DNA from: Dioszegia crocea
Lineage: Eukaryota > Basidiomycota > Tremellomycetes > Tremellales > Bulleribasidiaceae
DNA: 64,000 nt
Reading direction: 5' to 3'
Assembly: GCA_001600615.1 (NCBI GenBank)
Contig: BCKK01000011.1
Coordinates: 618,839-682,838 of the forward strand
Shown: positions 22,531-33,923 of the stretch, one piece after another
How the letters are laid out: each line of letters opens with the position of its first letter
How positions within the stretch are numbered: the stretch's first letter is position 1
Notes under the pieces: generated by a model
The model's input: the letters and a program-made list of their open reading frames with translations, nothing else
Told to the model about the DNA's origin: nothing
Databases searched by the model: none
Made by a program: the position numbers and the translations under genes

Positions 22531-22862
22531 CGCTGCGGATAAGGGCCGGCGAGAACCTGAAGCTGGTTTCGCAGGTGAATTCGTACGGTCTCAGATGCTG
22601 TATCTGGAAGAATCACTGGGTATCCTGCCTTAATCTGTAGTGAAGTAGATGAAAGTATGAAATCCAGGCGACAGACAGCGCCGAAGCGGGCTTCGCTGGT
22701 ACCGTCGGTAATTCGCTAGCCGTAATTTGCCGGACTTGACGAGACAGATGGCAGGTAGCACCCATCTGCATATCGGACCTATCGGCAGACGAGGCAAGTA
22801 TGAGAGCGGTTCTGCATTATAGACTGGGAACAAGAACACTATCTAAATCTATGCACAAAGCC
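22531..22862. other. Intergenic region
   Basis: The 332 bp between tandem minus-strand genes hold no supportable gene. A 69-codon minus-strand frame at 22630-22839 lacks a domain. The left part should be the promoter of the GlcG-like gene. Confidence 0.4.
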
Positions 22863-24174
22863 CTACGCCTGGAAGTCAAATACCAGCTTCTTGCCCGATA
22901 CCTGCTTTTTCTGCAAAAGTCAGCGAAGCATCCTCAACTGAGACACTGGTAACTCACCCGTAGCTTATCCCAACCGGCCGGAAGAGCCTCCATGCCCTTC
23001 GCGACCTCGACGGGATTGGGCTTGATGCCGTTCTTCTCTATGATGGAGGAAGCTTGGCTGATGAATTTGGCGAAGGTTGCGCGCTTTTCTGGCTCAGCTG
23101 GGAAAGACATGATAACAGGGATGAAAGTGAATGCCTGAAGGTCAGCAGTGAACCTCGAGAGCTGCTGGAGAGAACTCACTTTGCCAATGTAGCGATATAG
23201 CAGAATATCTTCAAGGACCACTTCCTTGCGGTGCGATTTACCACCGGGCAGAATCGATGTGAGCTTGCCGCCCTTGGGTCCGAAAGCGTCGACGGCGAAT
23301 TGGATGTTGGGCTTCCCGCCTACACAGTCGATACCATTTATGACGCCTCCTTCTGTGACTCTGGCGATTTCTTCTAGAGCGGTTTTGTGGTTGGCGTAGC
23401 TGACGACGTGCTCGGCACCGTATGACTTGACGAGGTCGAATGAGCGTTCCGAGGCCGAGGCGATGACTCTGAACCCAGCTAAGCGAGCAAGCTGAATGAC
23501 AAAGAGTCCGACAGCGGTTGCGCCTCCTGAGACGAAGTACTGCCAATCAGCTAGTGACGAGAGGCAAGACTTACCCAAGGAGAGTCCGGAACTGTAGCTG
23601 GGGGTAGGGGAATTTTTTGTGTATCATACAGGACCTGAATCGTCAGCACGTCTTGAGGAGAGTGAAATTGGACTCAACCCACCATAGCAGCAGTCAAGAA
23701 GCCAACACCAAACGTCACGGCGTCCTGAGAAGACACATTGGCGGGTACTGTAATGGCCAAATCATCCGCTACGACGCAGTATTCGGCTGCACTGCCAATC
23801 GTGGGATACTTGCCGCCGTGTATGGCTCCGCAAACTCGGTCTCCAACCTTATGGATCTTGGTGCCTGATCCTGATGAGACGACTGAGCCGACAAAGTCGC
23901 AGCCGATGATGGAACCACCGGGTCCGATGTAGTCTAGGTGAAGGACATCTGTAGGGTTCTGTACATCAGCTAGAGCAGACAGTAGCCATAGCAGAGAACT
24001 TACCGCAGCGTAGTAGTCGACTTTGACTAGAAGCTCGTTAGGTCCGGCAGTAGGCACAGGGCGGGTGACGAGTTTGGGTGTGTTGGCGTATCCGCCCATG
24101 GCGGCTTGGAGGGGCCACACGATTGAGCGACCGCCAATGACGAACGCTTTCATGCTGGTAGGTGTTGCGGACAT
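22863..24174 (-). CDS. MDR-family reductase, copy A (enoyl/quinone reductase-like)
   Basis: Roughly 360 residues in about six exons. MKAFVIGGRSIVWPLQAAMG opens the GroES-like domain. GPGGSIIGCDFVGSVVSSGS and KVGDRVCGAIHGGKYPTIGS AAEY follow. The Rossmann part has YFVSGGATAVGLFVIQLARL, SFDLVKSYGAEHVVSYANHK and MDC-like GIDCVGGKPN. The catalytic-zinc Cys/His set is absent, so this is a zinc-independent NADPH reductase similar to fungal trans-enoyl reductases (ToxD-like) or quinone oxidoreductases. It ends KKQVSGKKLVFDFQA. It is a paralogue of the gene at 26017-27354 with the same exon plan, and is divergent from the SDR at 24836. Substrate unknown. Confidence 0.87.
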
Positions 24175-24835
24175 GATGGGCGAGTGAGAGTAGGGACTGT
24201 AGGGAATTGATATGTGTAGCGTGAGTAGTGAAGGATGTTATGAGAGAACAAGCAGGTCTCTTATCCTTTCCATGCCCTTTATATTTTATACGTCTTGTCA
24301 GATCTTCGTCGTGAGATGATTCAGGCTAGTGGCCGTCGGGCTGCTTGCTAAGATCTGCAGACGTAACTGAATGAGCAAGCAACAGTCACTAGTGTGAGGG
24401 CGCTATTCGGGCATGCAAATTTGTTATCGTGATGATGTAATTTTCCTTATTCGGGCACGGCTGCAAGCGGTAATTCGCGGCGAGATTCAGCATTCCTCAT
24501 GGCGGTGTTCGTTTCTTATTCGGGGAACTCCCCTCTTGGCTTTGCTTTCGCTCTGTGGATCTGAGTGCGAGAGACCTCGGCCTGGGTTCTCAGATCGATT
24601 CAGATCTCACGCCTTACTAAGCTCGGTGGCGCGTCAAACGCAATGGCGACTTTTAAGCCACAGATGGGAAACAGATCAGTCAGCTGCTGCCCGTCGGTCA
24701 GCCTTGTTCTTCCTTCCCACACTATATATGGGCAGCGGACATACTTGCCACCTCGACCACTACCACCCTTTTCCCACACACCTCTTGATATCCTAGATCC
24801 ACCCGCTTGACACTACCCTCACCAAACTTCACACC
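24175..24835. promoter_or_regulatory. Divergent promoter with three TATTCGGG motifs
   Basis: The 661 bp between the MDR copy A and SDR start codons carry TATTCGGGCA at 24404-24413 and 24448-24457 and TATTCGGGGA at 24517-24526, all in the same orientation. Fungal zinc-cluster activators commonly bind CGG-containing half sites, so these are candidates for a cluster regulator; that link is inference. A TATATAT box sits near 24723, about 110 bp before the SDR start, and a TATATTTTATA stretch at about 24281, about 110 bp from the MDR start. Confidence 0.55.
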
Positions 24836-25859
24836 ATGTCCTCGTCCTCGACCCCAATCAACACCTCCAAACGCGTAGCAGTCATCACTGGGTGTTCCGA
24901 GATTAACAGTCTCGGCGCAGCGTTCGCTCTCGAGCTCCTCAGCCGCGGATGGACAGTCTTCGCCACTGCCAGAAACGAGTCTACCTTATCTAAACTCGCC
25001 GAAGCAGGATGTCAGACTCTCAAGCTGGACGTCACGTCGGATGAATCGGTCGCTGCCGCTGCGCACAAGGTGTCGGCGTTGACAGGTGGCCGAGTTGATC
25101 TTCTCATCAACAATGTGAGTGTCTCTTCAGCATTATAGTAATCAAGCTGATATCTAGGCCGGGGCAACAGGCGCCGCAGCTCTCCTCCATACCGACCCAT
25201 CCAAACTTGCCATGATGCACGATCTGCATGTTCTCGGACCTCTTCGGCTGTCTCAGGCTTTCTACCCCTACCTCCGTCAGACCGCTCAGTCTGGCACAGC
25301 CCGAAGCAAGATTGTCAACATCGGCAGTGTCATCTCGAACGGTATGCCATGGCACGCTGCGTACGCCAGTACCAAAGTGAGTTTCCTGGTGGCAGGTTTG
25401 AGCTTCAGCTGACGATTCAGGCTGGCGCTCAAATACTGAGCGATGTCATGCGCCGTGAATTCGCTCCAGTCAAGATTGACGTCATAACGGTCGAGCTTGG
25501 TAAGTGACAGATTTCCTGCCCAATAGATTGACGCTAATGTCGTAGCGCTCGTCCGCACAGCGATGAGTACCGGCGCTAAGGACTTCCCCCTCGAACTCAA
25601 AGACGCCGACGTCAGCTACGATGCAAAGCGCGCCATCTCCGCAGCCGCGGAAGACTTTGCCAAGGATGGCGCCACAGCTCCAGTTGCTGCAGATGTTGCG
25701 CGGGATATCATCAATGCGGTGGAGAAGAGCAAGTCGCCGGGCAAGCTGTATTTGGGCAAGAGCAACTTCTTGTTCCGCTTTGTCATACCGTATCTGCCGA
25801 CCTTTGCGACAGATGCGCTGTTTACCAAGTTGATGAGGGTTAGTCTAGTCAAAGCTTAG
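24836..25859 (+). CDS. Short-chain dehydrogenase/reductase
   Basis: About 290 residues in four exons. KRVAVITGCSEINSLGAAFA holds the NAD(P)-binding glycine motif (TG-x5-G-type, with Ser-Glu-Ile in the loop). LDVTSDESV and LLINNAGATGAA follow, then KIVNIGSVISNG with the catalytic Ser, and YASTK with the catalytic Tyr and Lys. The C-terminal part has KSPGKLYLGKSNFLFRFVIP. It resembles the Ayr1-like subgroup (1-acyldihydroxyacetone-phosphate reductase and related carbonyl reductases). Introns of 45-50 nt follow LLINN, the YASTK lysine and VITVEL. It lies between two MDR reductase paralogues, suggesting they act on related carbonyl substrates. All active-site residues are present. Confidence 0.88.
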
Positions 25860-26016
25860 CTCATTATGCACATGTGAGGTATAGAGTCATAGTATCGAGG
25901 TCAGTAAGGAGCAAGGCGCACAAATTAGTCAACGATGCATTCCCCAACCGTTCAACACCTACATGCGCGATAATGGTTGCCCATTCCTCTGGCTGAGATC
26001 CGCCATGCGCTGCGCA

Positions 26017-27354
26017 TCACGCCCGGAAGTCGAAGACTAGCTTCTTTCCCGAAACCTGCTTTTTCTGCATCATTCAGCTCACCATTCCGGTGCAATAAGC
26101 ATAACCGTACTCACTCGCAATCGGTCCCAACCTGCAGGTAGAGCCTCCATACCCTTCAAGACTTCGAATGGATTCGGCTCCAAACCGTATTTCTCAATCA
26201 TCTCCGGAACCATCGACACCAAGTGAGTCAAGAAGGCACGTTTCTCCGGCTCAGCGGGGAATTTGGCGATGAATGGGATGAAAGAGAATGCCTAGGCCAT
26301 AAGCTGCAATTCGCAAATTCGGTGTAGCCCTGACTCACTTTGCCCAGATATCTGTACAGAAGGACCTGCTCAATCAAAACCTCGGGCCTGTGTGATTTAG
26401 GGCCCATGAGGATTGACGCCAGTTTACCCCCGCTCGGCCCAAACGCGTCAACCGCAAATCTGATATTGGCTGCACCGCCCACACAGTCCATAGCCAGCCC
26501 AACACCACCATCTGTGACCTTGCGGATCTCCTCGAGGGCAGTCTTATGGTTGGCGTAGCTCACAACGTGATCGGCGCCGTATGACTTGACAAGGTCGAAA
26601 GATCGTTCAGAGGCAGAAGCGATGACTCTGTATCCGGCCAAGTGGGCGAGCTGGACTGCGAATTGTCCGACTGAAGTTGCGCCGCCTGAGACGAAGTACT
26701 GGACCATCAGCGGGTAATGTGAGGTTTTGGGCGTGGATGTGACTTACCCAGGGAGCGTTCGCGACTGTAGTTGGGGGCATCGGGATCTTTTGGGCATCGT
26801 AGAGGGACTAGAATAGCATCAGCTTTGATCGAAGATAGGATAGCACACCTAGACTCACCACTGCGGCGGTGAGAAACCCAACGCCAAAAGTCACAGCATC
26901 CCCCGCCGACATCCCCTCAGGCACCTTCATAGCCATCTCATCCGCCACCGTACAGTATTCCGCCGCGCTGCCCACTGTAGGGTGTTTGCCGCCATGAACA
27001 ACGCCAAAGACCCTGTCGCCAACTTTGTGGATCTTGACCGCAGATCCAGTCGAGGTGACGACACCGGCAAAATCGCAGCCGAGTATAGATCCGGCGGGCC
27101 CGACATAGTCGAGGTGGAAGTGATCTGTTGGATTCTGATTTATCAACGATTAAACCCAAGTGGAGAAGGATGATACTTACCGCGGCAAAGTACTCGACTT
27201 TAATGAGCAGCTCATCTGCGGCGGGAACGGGGATAGGGCGCGTGACGAGTTGAGCTTGATTTGCGTATCCGCCCATAGCTGCTTGGAAAGGCCAAATAAC
27301 AGATCTCCGGCCAATGATATAGGCCTTCATTGTAGTGGGTATGGTGTTGGGCAT
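26017..27354 (-). CDS. MDR-family reductase, copy B (paralogue of copy A)
   Basis: Roughly 360 residues with the same exon layout as copy A. MKAYIIGRRSVIWPFQAAMG, GPAGSILGCDFAGVVTSTGS, YFVSGGATSVGQFAVQLAHL and SFDLVKSYGADHVVSYANHK align block for block with copy A. The end is KKQVSGKKLVFDFRA against KKQVSGKKLVFDFQA. It is a zinc-independent MDR NADPH reductase (enoyl or quinone reductase-like). The strong likeness, shared introns and common orientation argue for a local duplication, with the plus-strand SDR lying between the two copies. The preferred start gives MPNTIPTTMKAY, as in copy A (MSATPTSMKAF). No lesion seen. Confidence 0.86.
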
Positions 27355-28715
27355 ACTGGCTAAGTGTTTAGGAGAAGTTCGTATGAGATTGGGATGGATC
27401 TAGCTGTAGAAGGGTATCGGCGTGTCGTCTTTCGAGGCTTATATGCCATACCAGGCCGTACATGGCGAGGGCGATGCACGGCTTCCAATGACCGCATGCT
27501 TCGCGATGACCGCCTGACCCATGACTGACACGTTTGATATCGAAGATGGCGAGTATGTGAAAGGAATGTATGACGATCAGTGCACAATGATGGATCTCGG
27601 GCATCTGTCCCTCGGGCATCGGATAATTTAGCCGGATTCAGCCGGGTGGTGCCTACTTAGCAGCGATTCAGCGCGAATTTGAGCCTGACTTGTATGAGCG
27701 ATTGCAGCATACATGCATATTAGATAGTCCTGCTATAGATGACAAGACCCTTGGTCTCTTCAAGCCCTACAACAAAATGACCACGAGCAGTGCGACTTCC
27801 ATGAGATTCAGGACATTTGGCTGGAAGAGTCATGCCGTAAGCGTGTTTCAGGTCTCGAGAGGTATTTCAGCCTGTTGAGTCTTGATGGCTGTACAACTTG
27901 GCCTAGAGGAGAGATTACGAGCTGATCTTAGCCTGACCTGACATAATGTAGACCGAGTCTGAGGCCCAGAAGTACAGGGCGGTACTACACAACACCTCTC
28001 TCTTTCTAGATCCCTTCTTGAGAAGATGATATCGATTCGTCGTGTCGCAATCGAATCAGCGCCTCTCATCGTCGGCCTCTGCTCCACTCCGGACTCCACC
28101 ATCCTACCTCAAGCCGCAGGCCCTGTTATTCGATATTCGACATTTTGAGGATGTAGTGGTCAGAGTGAAAGGAAGACTCTAGTGATGTCAGACGCACCGG
28201 TGGATTTGGGGACTGACCGGTCAGGTCGAGGGCAAAATCAAAGGTACACGCCAAGTCAGCGTGACGGTATCCCTTGTCCCCGTCGCCGTCGCCCGTCGGT
28301 GGTCTTTTGGGACATGAGGGACCTCAGATACCATTGATCGTCCGTCTGTCTGCTTATTCCCACTCGACACGTCTTCAATATTCTTCCACTCCGCGCCCTA
28401 TCCCCCCATCATCGATTCGTATCACTCTGGTGAGTGTTGAATGCCAACCTCATCCAGTCCGCATTTCCAGCTTAGCTTTAGGGGCTAGCAATATAAGATC
28501 ACATCAAGCAACAACTCTATCCTTATCATAGTCTTCCTTGCGCCGAGCTTGTCTCAAAATTCAGAGAGCTAGCGTCTCAGATCGATTCATCGCTCCAATC
28601 CCCAACCAACTTCACTATCGATTATACAACCGCCACGAGACCTCATCAATCCTCACTTCCTGTCCTCCACTCCTGTTTGCCTTGCGCTTCAGGACTCCAG
28701 CTGTGGAACTTCGAC
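27355..28715. other. Long gene-poor stretch beside the reductase cluster
   Basis: About 1.36 kb with only short, domain-free open frames on both strands (for example 27690-27878 and 27848-28102). It should include the promoter of MDR copy B on the left. On the right, a spliced leader for the orphan gene at 28716 is possible, since GTGAGTGTTG at 28430 and TAGCTTTAG at about 28474-28482 resemble donor and acceptor. No repeat or mobile element is recognisable. Confidence 0.4.
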
Positions 28716-29711
28716 ATGCCGAAGCGTTCGCCACAAGAGCGGGCGGAATTTCTGCAGAATCAGAGCAACTACCGCCGCATCACAGCCAGCTCAGTCATTG
28801 ATGGCTATCCGCCCAGATGTGATTACAAAGACGACACGCTTTCGAGCTGCGATGGCAAGTCCTTCCGATTTCCTACCGGTGTCGGTAACAACGTGAAGCT
28901 TGCCAAAATGGTTTGGTACACGGCCGACGGTTCCAGCCAAGAGATGCTGAGCTTGCTCCTCCCCTGGATGGACAGAGATCAGATTCAAACTCACTGTTCT
29001 GACCTGCAGGCGTGGGAGGCGGAGTGGGCTAGGGTCGGAGAGAGCCATTGTCCTGATCATCGAGGCGCGCCTGCAACAGCACAGCCTTCACAGCACGCCA
29101 CGACGGCTTGCCAGACAAAGGTGTCAAGTGTCTCAAGAACACAGCTGACTGACGTTGACTTTTGTCAGGAACGGGTGGCTGAATTGCCAGGAGTTCCTCG
29201 AAACGGTGCAAATGAGCCCTGCTGTTCGACGACCTGTGCGATGATCGACCATATTCAGAAAGCTCACCGGAATTACAATGTGGGCAGTCAGGCGTCGAAG
29301 AAAAGCGAACCATTTGCGTCATGTGTCTGGAAATTCCATCCCATGGAGGACACGGGTCGCTTTTCCTTCGTGTGCAACACAGCCGGGGTGGAGGGAAGTT
29401 TGAGCCAGCAAGGGAAAGCCAAGAATACATTTCAGACAACGCGATATGCGTTACTTTTCAAGAACGAGGAAGGGAAGGACTTCGTCGTACGCGAAGAGGA
29501 TCGCGCAGAATTCTTGACTCCCACTCAGGCTTTCAACACACTCAGAAATCTGATCAAGAGCGAGTGTTCAGCTACTGCTTCTGGTTCTACCTCTGAGGCC
29601 GAGTCGGGCGAGTCGTTGATGATTGGCGCATTGAAAGCGATGGGGTCGGCGCTCAGAGACGAAGCCCCTTTGTGGAAGGATCTGAAGCTGGACAAATCGA
29701 GCTCATGGTGA
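28716..29711 (+). CDS. Orphan hypothetical protein with Cys/His cluster
   Basis: A frame of about 330 codons starting MPKRSPQERAEFLQNQSNYR; an in-frame ATG 13 codons upstream (28677) is less likely. It contains CDYKDDTLSSC near the N-terminus and CCSTTCAMIDHIQKAHRNY in the middle. The latter is a compact Cys/His array (C-x3-C-x4-H-x4-H) that could bind zinc but does not match a classical C2H2 finger. The segment 29120-29167 (48 nt, GTGTCA...GCTGACTGAC...GTCAG) looks like a frame-neutral intron, so the protein may lack about 16 residues there. The C-terminus is acidic and serine-rich. I recognise no family. It sits alone in a gene-poor stretch. Confidence 0.55.
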   Translation: MPKRSPQERAEFLQNQSNYRRITASSVIDGYPPRCDYKDDTLSSCDGKSFRFPTGVGNNVKLAKMVWYTADGSSQEMLSLLLPWMDRDQIQTHCSDLQAWEAEWARVGESHCPDHRGAPATAQPSQHATTACQTKVSSVSRTQLTDVDFCQERVAELPGVPRNGANEPCCSTTCAMIDHIQKAHRNYNVGSQASKKSEPFASCVWKFHPMEDTGRFSFVCNTAGVEGSLSQQGKAKNTFQTTRYALLFKNEEGKDFVVREEDRAEFLTPTQAFNTLRNLIKSECSATASGSTSEAESGESLMIGALKAMGSALRDEAPLWKDLKLDKSSSW

Positions 29712-30076
29712 ATGGCGAGCTCAGATGGTAATCATGGTCTGGGATGGGGCAAGGTCGGTATATAGAGACGGGGACGTACGCGTCATCTTGACTGGGATGA
29801 CCCCAAAGACAGTACGAGGATCGACGGTGGATTATCAGTTTTGTAAATAGCATGGTGCTCGAATATAGAGATGCATACGGTCATGTCAGTCGTTCTTCTG
29901 CTGTGTGTTAATGTAGAAGGTCAGTACCTATGAGTTGATATTAAGACTGGAGCCAAGTAGTTCGATTTAGTACTAGTTTTAGAGGGACTTGTAAGTCAGA
30001 CGATTCACCTAGACATCTATAAGCTACATCAACACAGTTAGACAAAACATCTATACCCCACCATTCAAGCAGGGGA
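29712..30076. other. Convergent intergenic region
   Basis: The 365 bp between the orphan gene stop and the stop of the minus-strand SYLF gene is relatively A/T-rich and shows no gene. It presumably holds both 3' UTRs. Confidence 0.4.
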
Positions 30077-32177
30077 TCACACCTCCCTCTCTCCCAGCCT
30101 CATTCCAGCTACTCCACCCGTCAAGTCTCCTGTACCTGTCGCCGACCCCTGCCCTGTTCCAGACCCAGACGCCGCCAATCGTTCCATCTCTTCCTTCTCC
30201 AACCTGATCATTTCCTCCGCCTCGGCCCATTCCCTACGCTCACTCTCGCTCATCTCTTGTCCCGCCCCACTAACCCCAGCTGAACGCTGAGCATGTGCTT
30301 CAAGCTCATCGCGCCTCTTGAGCTCTGCCTTCTCGTCTGGGTACCCCGAAACGGTTGAGTGGGCCGGAGGAGGGGCGGTATATTGTGGTGTGTCGTCTGG
30401 ATAGGCAGGAGGGAGGTCGCTGGGATGGATAGGGGCTGCACCCTCGATGTGAGAAGCTGGGGAGAATGGGTTGGTAGTTGTATCGGTGGTGTGTTCTGGG
30501 GAAGCGTCGTAATTCGAAGCTGACGAGTATTGCTTGTTGATAACAGGCCGAGAGGGTAATCGAGGAGGGGTGGCGGACGGAGTTGGCGCGTATCCCTCTT
30601 GTCCACCCACACTCCCGCTCCCCCTCCTACTCTCCATAGCCTCTGCTTGCTTTGCACCCATCCCTCCAATCCCCGCCTCATCGCCCACCATCATACTCGG
30701 CGTAGGTGGCAGGTGCATCACTTCCCCTTCTTCCAAAACCACACCGCCCGCATCTGGAATAATCATCTCGCCCGCTTGGTTCTGAATCACTTCGGCGCCA
30801 TCGGGTTTGGTAGGATCCGCAGCTTGTGCTCTGCCAGTTTCGGCATCGCTGATGGCTGAGATGAGAGCGGCGGCTTCACGAGGTACTTTGACTTTCCCAG
30901 CTAGCTGCGGGAGTCAGCTAAATCATGTCCCACCTCATCATCATAATCCGGGGGGCGGCGCTGCACAACCTCGCCCCAACTACTCAGATCGCCTTGGCCT
31001 TGACCCTCTCGAGCACTCCCACTCTCAAGCAACCATCCTGTATCTCCGGACCAAGGGGAACTTACAATATCCCCAGCTTTCACACCTGGCCAGTGGTACA
31101 TAGCCGCATTCTCGTCGAACCTCTCCACAAACACCTGACCCACAACCTCCACCCCAGCATACATCCCTTTACTCTTGACATAGCTCCAAATAGGCGTCTT
31201 CTCTAATCCCGCCTCAACCGAAGCGCCAGATCCGTACGGACCAGCAGCTACGCCAATCTCCGCGCCGAGAGTCGCTTTGTGCGTCTTGAATGAGTCTAGA
31301 GCCTTTTGCGAGTTGACAACGAGGACGGCATCGTAGACGTCGACACCTATGAGAAACTGGGAATCAGTAAAGGATGGTGGATTTTGGGGAATAGACTCAC
31401 GCCAGCGGAGAGATTGTTGGGTGAGATGGATGCAGGTCCAGACCAGGCTGATTTGTCAGCTCGATCTGGGCTAGAGATCACATCAAGGCGCAGAACTCAC
31501 TCCCGTCAGGCAGTTTCGCAATGACGACTCCAGCTCCGCCTGCACCTCCGAATGGCGCAAATCCAGTCCTCATCGAGGTAAAGATGACCAGACCTTTGGC
31601 ATTGGCGATGACTTTGGGTGGGATTTTGCGCAAGACCTTTTTGGATTTAGGTCTGCTTGGTTTGGCACCTCCAGCGTCGGTAGTAGGTGTTGATGTGCCA
31701 GATGGTGATACGGCCTCTTCGTTAATCACACCTTCGACTGAAGAGTCAGCGGGGGTCCAAGCGGCAATTATGGATCATCAAGATATGAGTGGCCATGAGA
31801 ATTTGTGAGATTCAGAGACGATTGGAGGAGTCCCACGAGCTCTTTACACCCCTTCTTAGACCCAAAGCTGGAATAAGAAAGGAAGCCAACTCACCCGTAA
31901 AGCTCCTCAAGATCCTAGCACACTTATCCATTTCCCTTCCGAAATCACCAGTCACAGGCCAGAAATGCTCTGTCCCGAACTTCTTCTCGGCGATGTTGTT
32001 CACCTTGCCTCCGACATTATCAGACAAAGCGACTCCTTTCTCCATCGCTACCTTGCCCCATGTTGCCCCTCGGGCTTTCATCTTGGCTTTCCATCCTGTG
32101 GCTTCTGGTGCGGTGGCGGGCGTGGAGGACGAGGTAGAGGGGGTCGAGGCGCGTTTCGGTGGTGGCTGGAAGCTCAT
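30077..32177 (-). CDS. Ysc84/SYLF-domain protein
   Basis: A multi-exon gene. After a disordered N-terminus (MSFQPPPKRASTPSTSSSTP) comes the SYLF domain. It includes KCARILRSFTG, KVIANAKGLVIFTSMRTGFA, GGAGGAGVVIAKLPDGSWSA, DAVLVVNSQKALDSFKTHKA, TLGAEIGVAAGPYGSGASVE and the segment KGMYAGVEVVGQVFVERFDE. SYLF domains bind phosphoinositides and, in yeast Ysc84/Lsb3, F-actin at endocytic patches. The roughly 300-residue C-terminal tail is disordered, Pro-rich (DLPPAYPDDTPQYTAPPPAH), then a charged helix (ERREWAEAEEMIRLEKEEME). No SH3 domain is seen, unlike Lsb3/Ysc84. So it belongs to the SYLF-only fungal group. Divergent from a NIPSNAP gene. Confidence 0.85.
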
Positions 32178-32394
32178 CGTGGTGTGGATGAAGGGGAATA
32201 GTCGATAGCTTTGCTGTATATATGGTAGACGTAGATAGAAGGATAGATGACACAGCAACATTACACCCGTCGGAGGCCGAAGGAGTTCCCGGGATCGGTC
32301 CGGACGCACGGATATCACTCTTACCATACAACTCACCCTATATGCCTTGCCAGGACTCTACATCTACATCTATCTATCCATACTTGCTTGTATC
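32178..32394. promoter_or_regulatory. Divergent promoter, SYLF and NIPSNAP genes
   Basis: Only 217 bp separate the two start codons, so the pair must share a compact promoter. A TATATATGGTAG stretch lies at about 32216-32227, about 40 bp upstream of the SYLF start. Confidence 0.5.
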
Positions 32395-33923
32395 ATGTCA
32401 GCGCGAGGCATAGCTCAGTCAGTGAGACAGGCGATCAAACCTCGAAGCGCAAAGATTGCTGTACCAGGAGCAATCCGCTCTTTCGCATCAACCCGGCACG
32501 TCCAAGCGGCGGCTCCTGAGGATGATCCCAAGAAGGGAGGGACGACATTCTGGTCTGTGAGTCTGCGTGAAATAGCACCATAGGATGCTAAGATGGGTGT
32601 TGGATGGAGAGTGAGAGACGTTGCCGATGGAGGGGGTGTCTGGATCAACTGGGAAGGCTGCACAAGAAGTCAAGACGTTGATGAACGGCCTACCGGGATC
32701 GTGTTGTCACCTAAAGAAAGAGGCGGCGGCTGTGCATGCCCTCCGTCTCGTAGAGGCACTTTGAAATTCGACTCAGGAGCTCTGAAGATGACAAAGCTGA
32801 CTTCTCAGGCCCTACTCTACGGCTCCGCAGCTGCCAAATCTGAAGGCCTGACCGCGCCAAAGACCGCTGCTGCTGCTCAGGCCCACTCCAAACTCATCGG
32901 AAGGGGCAAATACGTACATGAGATCGTTACTCACAACATCCATCCCGCGGCGCGGAAAGAATACCTCGAAGCGGCCGACAAATACTACCGAGCCTTGTTG
33001 GCGCGGGCACCAGAGTTTGGAGGCATCAAGGTGACGGGCGCTTGGGAGGTGGTCGTGGGTAGTGTAGGGGAGTTTGTGCACATCTTTGAATATGAGGGAT
33101 ATAAGGGATATGATGAGTTTGTGGTCAGGTTCAGGCAGGATGAGGTGAGTTTGGGTCCAATCCGGTCGAAAGCGAATTCCCACTGACTAGATGTAGGAAA
33201 TGCAGGCTCTTCAAGCTGCCCTCCTCCCTCATATCCAAACTCGGCAACATCAACTCGTGTCCGAGTTCTCATTCTGGCCGTCTTCGCCTCCGAGGGATAG
33301 CGGATACAAGGATGGTGGCGTGTTCGAGCTGAGAACGTATCGACTTCACCCGGGGAAACTACTCGAGTGGGAGAGTGCTTGGAGGAGGGGACTGGAGGCT
33401 AGGCGGAAGTTTGTCGTAAGTCCCCTGATTTACCGTTGGGGTCTGTTCAATGAGTCGTCTATTTAATGAGTCGTCTTGCTCGGGGCTGCCATCGTGGGTG
33501 GTTGGACACTCTGGACTGGTCAAAAGGACAAGTCGTGATGGGATTGTGGACGGCGGGCCATCGTTCAGGAGTCAAGGTCAAGAGAAGAGCTGACCGGCGC
33601 AGGAACCTATCGGCGCATTCTTCTCCCAAGTCGGTCAGCTACACGAAGTACACCACATGTGGCAATACCCGTAAGCTTTCCAGTATTTTTGAAAATGAGC
33701 CAAGCTGATCCGCACAGCGACATGGAAACTAGGAAAGCTACGAGAGAGCAGGCCTGGTCAGTCGGCACGTGGAGTGACACGGTACAGCAGGTATGTTCGA
33801 TCTTTGCAGCTTGGCGCAAATGACTCGGCGTGAGCATCGGCTAAATTTGATCAGACTGTGAAGTTGACCCGAGATATGAAGACTTCCATTCTCAAGCCTT
33901 TGCCCTGGTCGCCACTACGATAA
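32395..33923 (+). CDS. NIPSNAP family protein
   Basis: About 310 residues in six exons. The N-terminus MSARGIAQSVRQAIKPRSAK is basic and serine-rich like a mitochondrial presequence. HNIHPAARKEYLEAADKYYR and GSVGEFVHIFEYEGYKGYDE form the first NIPSNAP repeat. GGVFELRTYRLHPGKLLEWE, then GAFFSQVGQLHEVHHMWQYP and LTRDMKTSILKPLPWSPLR, form the second. These are the family hallmarks (two ferredoxin-like halves, final SPLR). NIPSNAP proteins are mitochondrial; animal ones flag damaged mitochondria for mitophagy, and fungal roles are open. Intron 1 is unusually long (about 250 nt, from 32557) for this genome. The ATG at 32395 is the first that gives a presequence; an upstream in-frame ATG at 32347 is less likely. 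Confidence 0.86.
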
